Position numbers and translations under genes: made by a program
NCBI GenBank assembly: GCA_947373615.1
Contig: CANBYN010000083.1
Location: 1-7,822, forward strand
Reading direction: 5' to 3'
Length of the DNA stretch: 7,822 bases
DNA from: Burkholderiaceae bacterium
Lineage (GTDB): Bacteria; Pseudomonadota; Gammaproteobacteria; Burkholderiales; Burkholderiaceae
Shown here: positions 6,350-7,822 of the stretch, one piece after another
Layout: every line of letters starts with the position of its first letter
How positions within the stretch are numbered: the stretch's first letter is position 1
Notes under the pieces: model-generated
What the model was told of the DNA's origin: nothing
The model's database searches: none
The model's input: the letters and a program-made list of their open reading frames with translations, nothing else

Positions 6350-6380
6350 TTGACAGCACCTCTTGCTCAGGTGCTGTCAA
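6350..6380. repeat. Perfect 12-bp stem-loop between the zinc-finger gene and waaF
   Basis: TTGACAGCACCT (6350-6361) and AGGTGCTGTCAA (6369-6380) are exact reverse complements around the 7-base loop CTTGCTC. The element begins four bases after the zinc-finger stop and ends 13 bases before the waaF ATG, just ahead of the waaF ribosome-binding site CGGGA. No T-run follows on either strand, so it is not a classical intrinsic terminator. It could protect the upstream mRNA 3' end, reduce transcription into waaF, or bind a dimeric regulator. The left arm contains TTGACA, but I see no -10 box at the right distance. Confidence 0.8.
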
Positions 6381-6393
6381 CGGGATACATCAC

Positions 6394-7431
6394 ATGCGCG
6401 GTATTCTGATCATAGCCCCAAACTGGATTGGGGATGCCGTAATGACCCAACCCTTATTGGCTAAACTCAAACTTCTTTATCCAGAATCAATAATCGATGT
6501 ACTGGCCAGTAATTGGGTGGCGCCTATCTATCGCGCTTGCCCTGAGGTCAATGACGTAATTGAGGCGAAGTTTAAGCACAAAGAACTTCAATGGGGTTTG
6601 CGAAAGCAGTTAGCAAATGAGCTTTCTGAAAAAAAATATCAAGCTTGCTTTGTCTTACCTAATAGCTTTAAGTCCGCGCTTATTCCTTGGTTAGCCAATA
6701 TTCCATTTCGAATCGGCTATCGTGGTGAACTGCGTTATGGCCTAATCAATTTTGCCTTAGAAAATCCAAGCAAAGTAATGCGCCCCCCAATGGTCGAGCA
6801 CTATATGGCACTCAGTCAACTAATAGAAGCCGACGACCAGAAATCTGCAATTAATGCGCTAATTCCCAAGTTAAATATTTCCCCGCTTGCACTTCAATCG
6901 GTGGAAAATAAATTACAAGCAGCTAACATAAACTTGAATTCTTTTTATGTGATGTGCCCGGGGGCTGAATATGGCCCTACGAAACGCTGGCCCACCGAAT
7001 ACTTTGCGAAACTTGCACAAAACTTAATCGCAAGCGATCCAAAAAATCAAATCATTCTGTTAGGAAGCAAAGGTGATCACTCTTTTGCTCAAGAAATTAC
7101 ACAGTTAGCCAACTCAACAAACAACCTACATAACTGGTGTGGCAATACCTCTTTAGATGAGGCAATTGCCTTAATTGGCCTCAGTAAAAGTGTAGTCAGC
7201 AACGATTCTGGTCTAATGCACATTGCTGCAGCGCTCAAGACTCCTCAGGTTGCCATTTTTGGATCTAGTGATCCCGCCCATACTCCTCCTTTATCAGAAA
7301 ATGCTAAGGTCATTTGGCTTAATATGCCCTGCAGTCCATGCCATAAAAGAGAATGCCCCCTGGGTCACTTACGATGTCTAAAAGACATTCTTCCAGAGCA
7401 AGTATTCGCTACACTCAATACCTTGCAATAG
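6394..7431 (+). CDS. waaF: Lipopolysaccharide heptosyltransferase II
   Basis: WaaF is a GT9-family glycosyltransferase that adds the second L-glycero-D-manno-heptose to the LPS inner core from ADP-heptose, at the cytoplasmic face of the inner membrane. The 345 residues are the usual length. The N-terminal motif APNWIGDAVM (8-17) contains the likely catalytic D14. The acceptor domain includes VLPNSFKSALIPWLANIPFR (88-107). The ADP-heptose half has CPGAEYGPTKRWP (188-200), SNDSGLMHIAAAL (269-281) and FGSSDPAHTPP (289-299). A C-terminal cysteine cluster, C313, C316, C321 and C328 with CPLGH, matches WaaF better than WaaC. There is no signal peptide, consistent with a peripheral cytoplasmic enzyme. 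ATG 6394 has CGGGA eight bases upstream. It implies a Gram-negative host with heptose-containing LPS. Confidence 0.93.
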   Translation: MRGILIIAPNWIGDAVMTQPLLAKLKLLYPESIIDVLASNWVAPIYRACPEVNDVIEAKFKHKELQWGLRKQLANELSEKKYQACFVLPNSFKSALIPWLANIPFRIGYRGELRYGLINFALENPSKVMRPPMVEHYMALSQLIEADDQKSAINALIPKLNISPLALQSVENKLQAANINLNSFYVMCPGAEYGPTKRWPTEYFAKLAQNLIASDPKNQIILLGSKGDHSFAQEITQLANSTNNLHNWCGNTSLDEAIALIGLSKSVVSNDSGLMHIAAALKTPQVAIFGSSDPAHTPPLSENAKVIWLNMPCSPCHKRECPLGHLRCLKDILPEQVFATLNTLQ

Positions 7432-7451
7432 TTATTTCGGGAACGTAAGCC

Positions 7452-7822
7452 ATGCCAAAACTTGCCAGACTCTTTCACAATGCTGATGATGTTGTAGAGG
7501 CCTGGCGTGAAGCTTTACGTCATCGCGATGTTAAGGCTGCTCTGGATATTTGGTTAGATGATGACTCTATTACCTGCGTTCTCCCTGAAGGTCATCGTCT
7601 AAGTGGTCATGCAGAAATTCGCGATGGACTTGAAAGACTTCTGGCAAAACAACCCTTGTTTTTGGAGCCTATTGCTTGTATCAGCCACTCCGTTCTAGGT
7701 GCTTCTGTATATGACACCACCGAGGCTGTTCACTTAAGATCCGACCAAATTGAGGCTGAGTTTTTTCTCAACATTACTCTAATTCTTTTGCAAGATAGTC
7801 AGGGCTGGCGTATTGCTCACTT
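7452..7822 (+). CDS. NTF2/SnoaL-like protein, N-terminal part
   Basis: The frame opens at ATG 7452 and runs off the right edge after 123 codons without a stop. It starts MPKLARLFHNADDVVEAWRE. A helical start with DALRHRDV-like spacing leads into LDIWLDDDSITCVLPEGHRL (31-50) and the SGHAEIRDGLERLL segment. These are followed by alternating strands that end GWRIAH. This is the typical layout of small NTF2-like, SnoaL or DUF4440-type alpha-plus-beta barrels. Such proteins range from isomerases to binding domains, so no substrate can be given. I recall an NTF2-like gene beside waaF in other Burkholderiales. GGGAA eight bases upstream serves as ribosome-binding site, and the gap to waaF is only 20 bases, so co-transcription is likely. 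The protein is probably near complete, since these domains are usually 120-150 residues. Confidence 0.8.
   Translation, partial: MPKLARLFHNADDVVEAWREALRHRDVKAALDIWLDDDSITCVLPEGHRLSGHAEIRDGLERLLAKQPLFLEPIACISHSVLGASVYDTTEAVHLRSDQIEAEFFLNITLILLQDSQGWRIAH

Overview
This window looks like an ordinary stretch of core chromosome from a Gram-negative betaproteobacterium of the order Burkholderiales. The moderate, AT-leaning base composition and the protein sequences point to Polynucleobacter or a close relative in the Burkholderiaceae. That placement is inferred from remembered family sequences and gene order, not from a search. I see no mobile element, phage gene, CRISPR array, tRNA or rRNA, and no sign of recent transfer.

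The left two thirds is one block on the minus strand. Read in the direction of transcription it runs pgk, pykA-type pyk, a class II fructose-bisphosphate aldolase gene, purC, then purE, which is cut by the left edge. The junctions are tight: 2 bases between pgk and pyk, 52 between pyk and fba, 7 between fba and purC, and 62 between purC and purE. The block therefore looks like one operon. Pgk and Pyk are the two ATP-forming kinase steps of lower glycolysis, and aldolase works in both glycolysis and gluconeogenesis. PurE and PurC catalyse consecutive steps of de novo purine synthesis. A purK gene would be expected just beyond the left edge.

The 201-base gap at 5009-5209 separates this block from a plus-strand group and must hold the divergent control signals. 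It contains a TACAAT box for the rightward genes, a weaker candidate promoter for the leftward genes, an inverted repeat next to that promoter, and two back-to-back small hairpins in the presumed ilvE leader. It is the longest stretch without a gene.

The right third reads rightward: ilvE (branched-chain aminotransferase), a 62-residue CHCC zinc-finger protein, waaF (LPS heptosyltransferase II), and an NTF2/SnoaL-like gene cut by the right edge. Short gaps and similar CGGGA ribosome-binding sites suggest co-transcription, although a perfect 12-bp stem-loop lies between the zinc-finger gene and waaF.

I found no undescribed system. The observations most worth a second look are two strong perfect inverted repeats (one inside pyk, one before waaF), a hairpin spanning the fba stop and the purC translation-start region, the ilvE leader hairpins, and residues in Pyk that predict independence from potassium.
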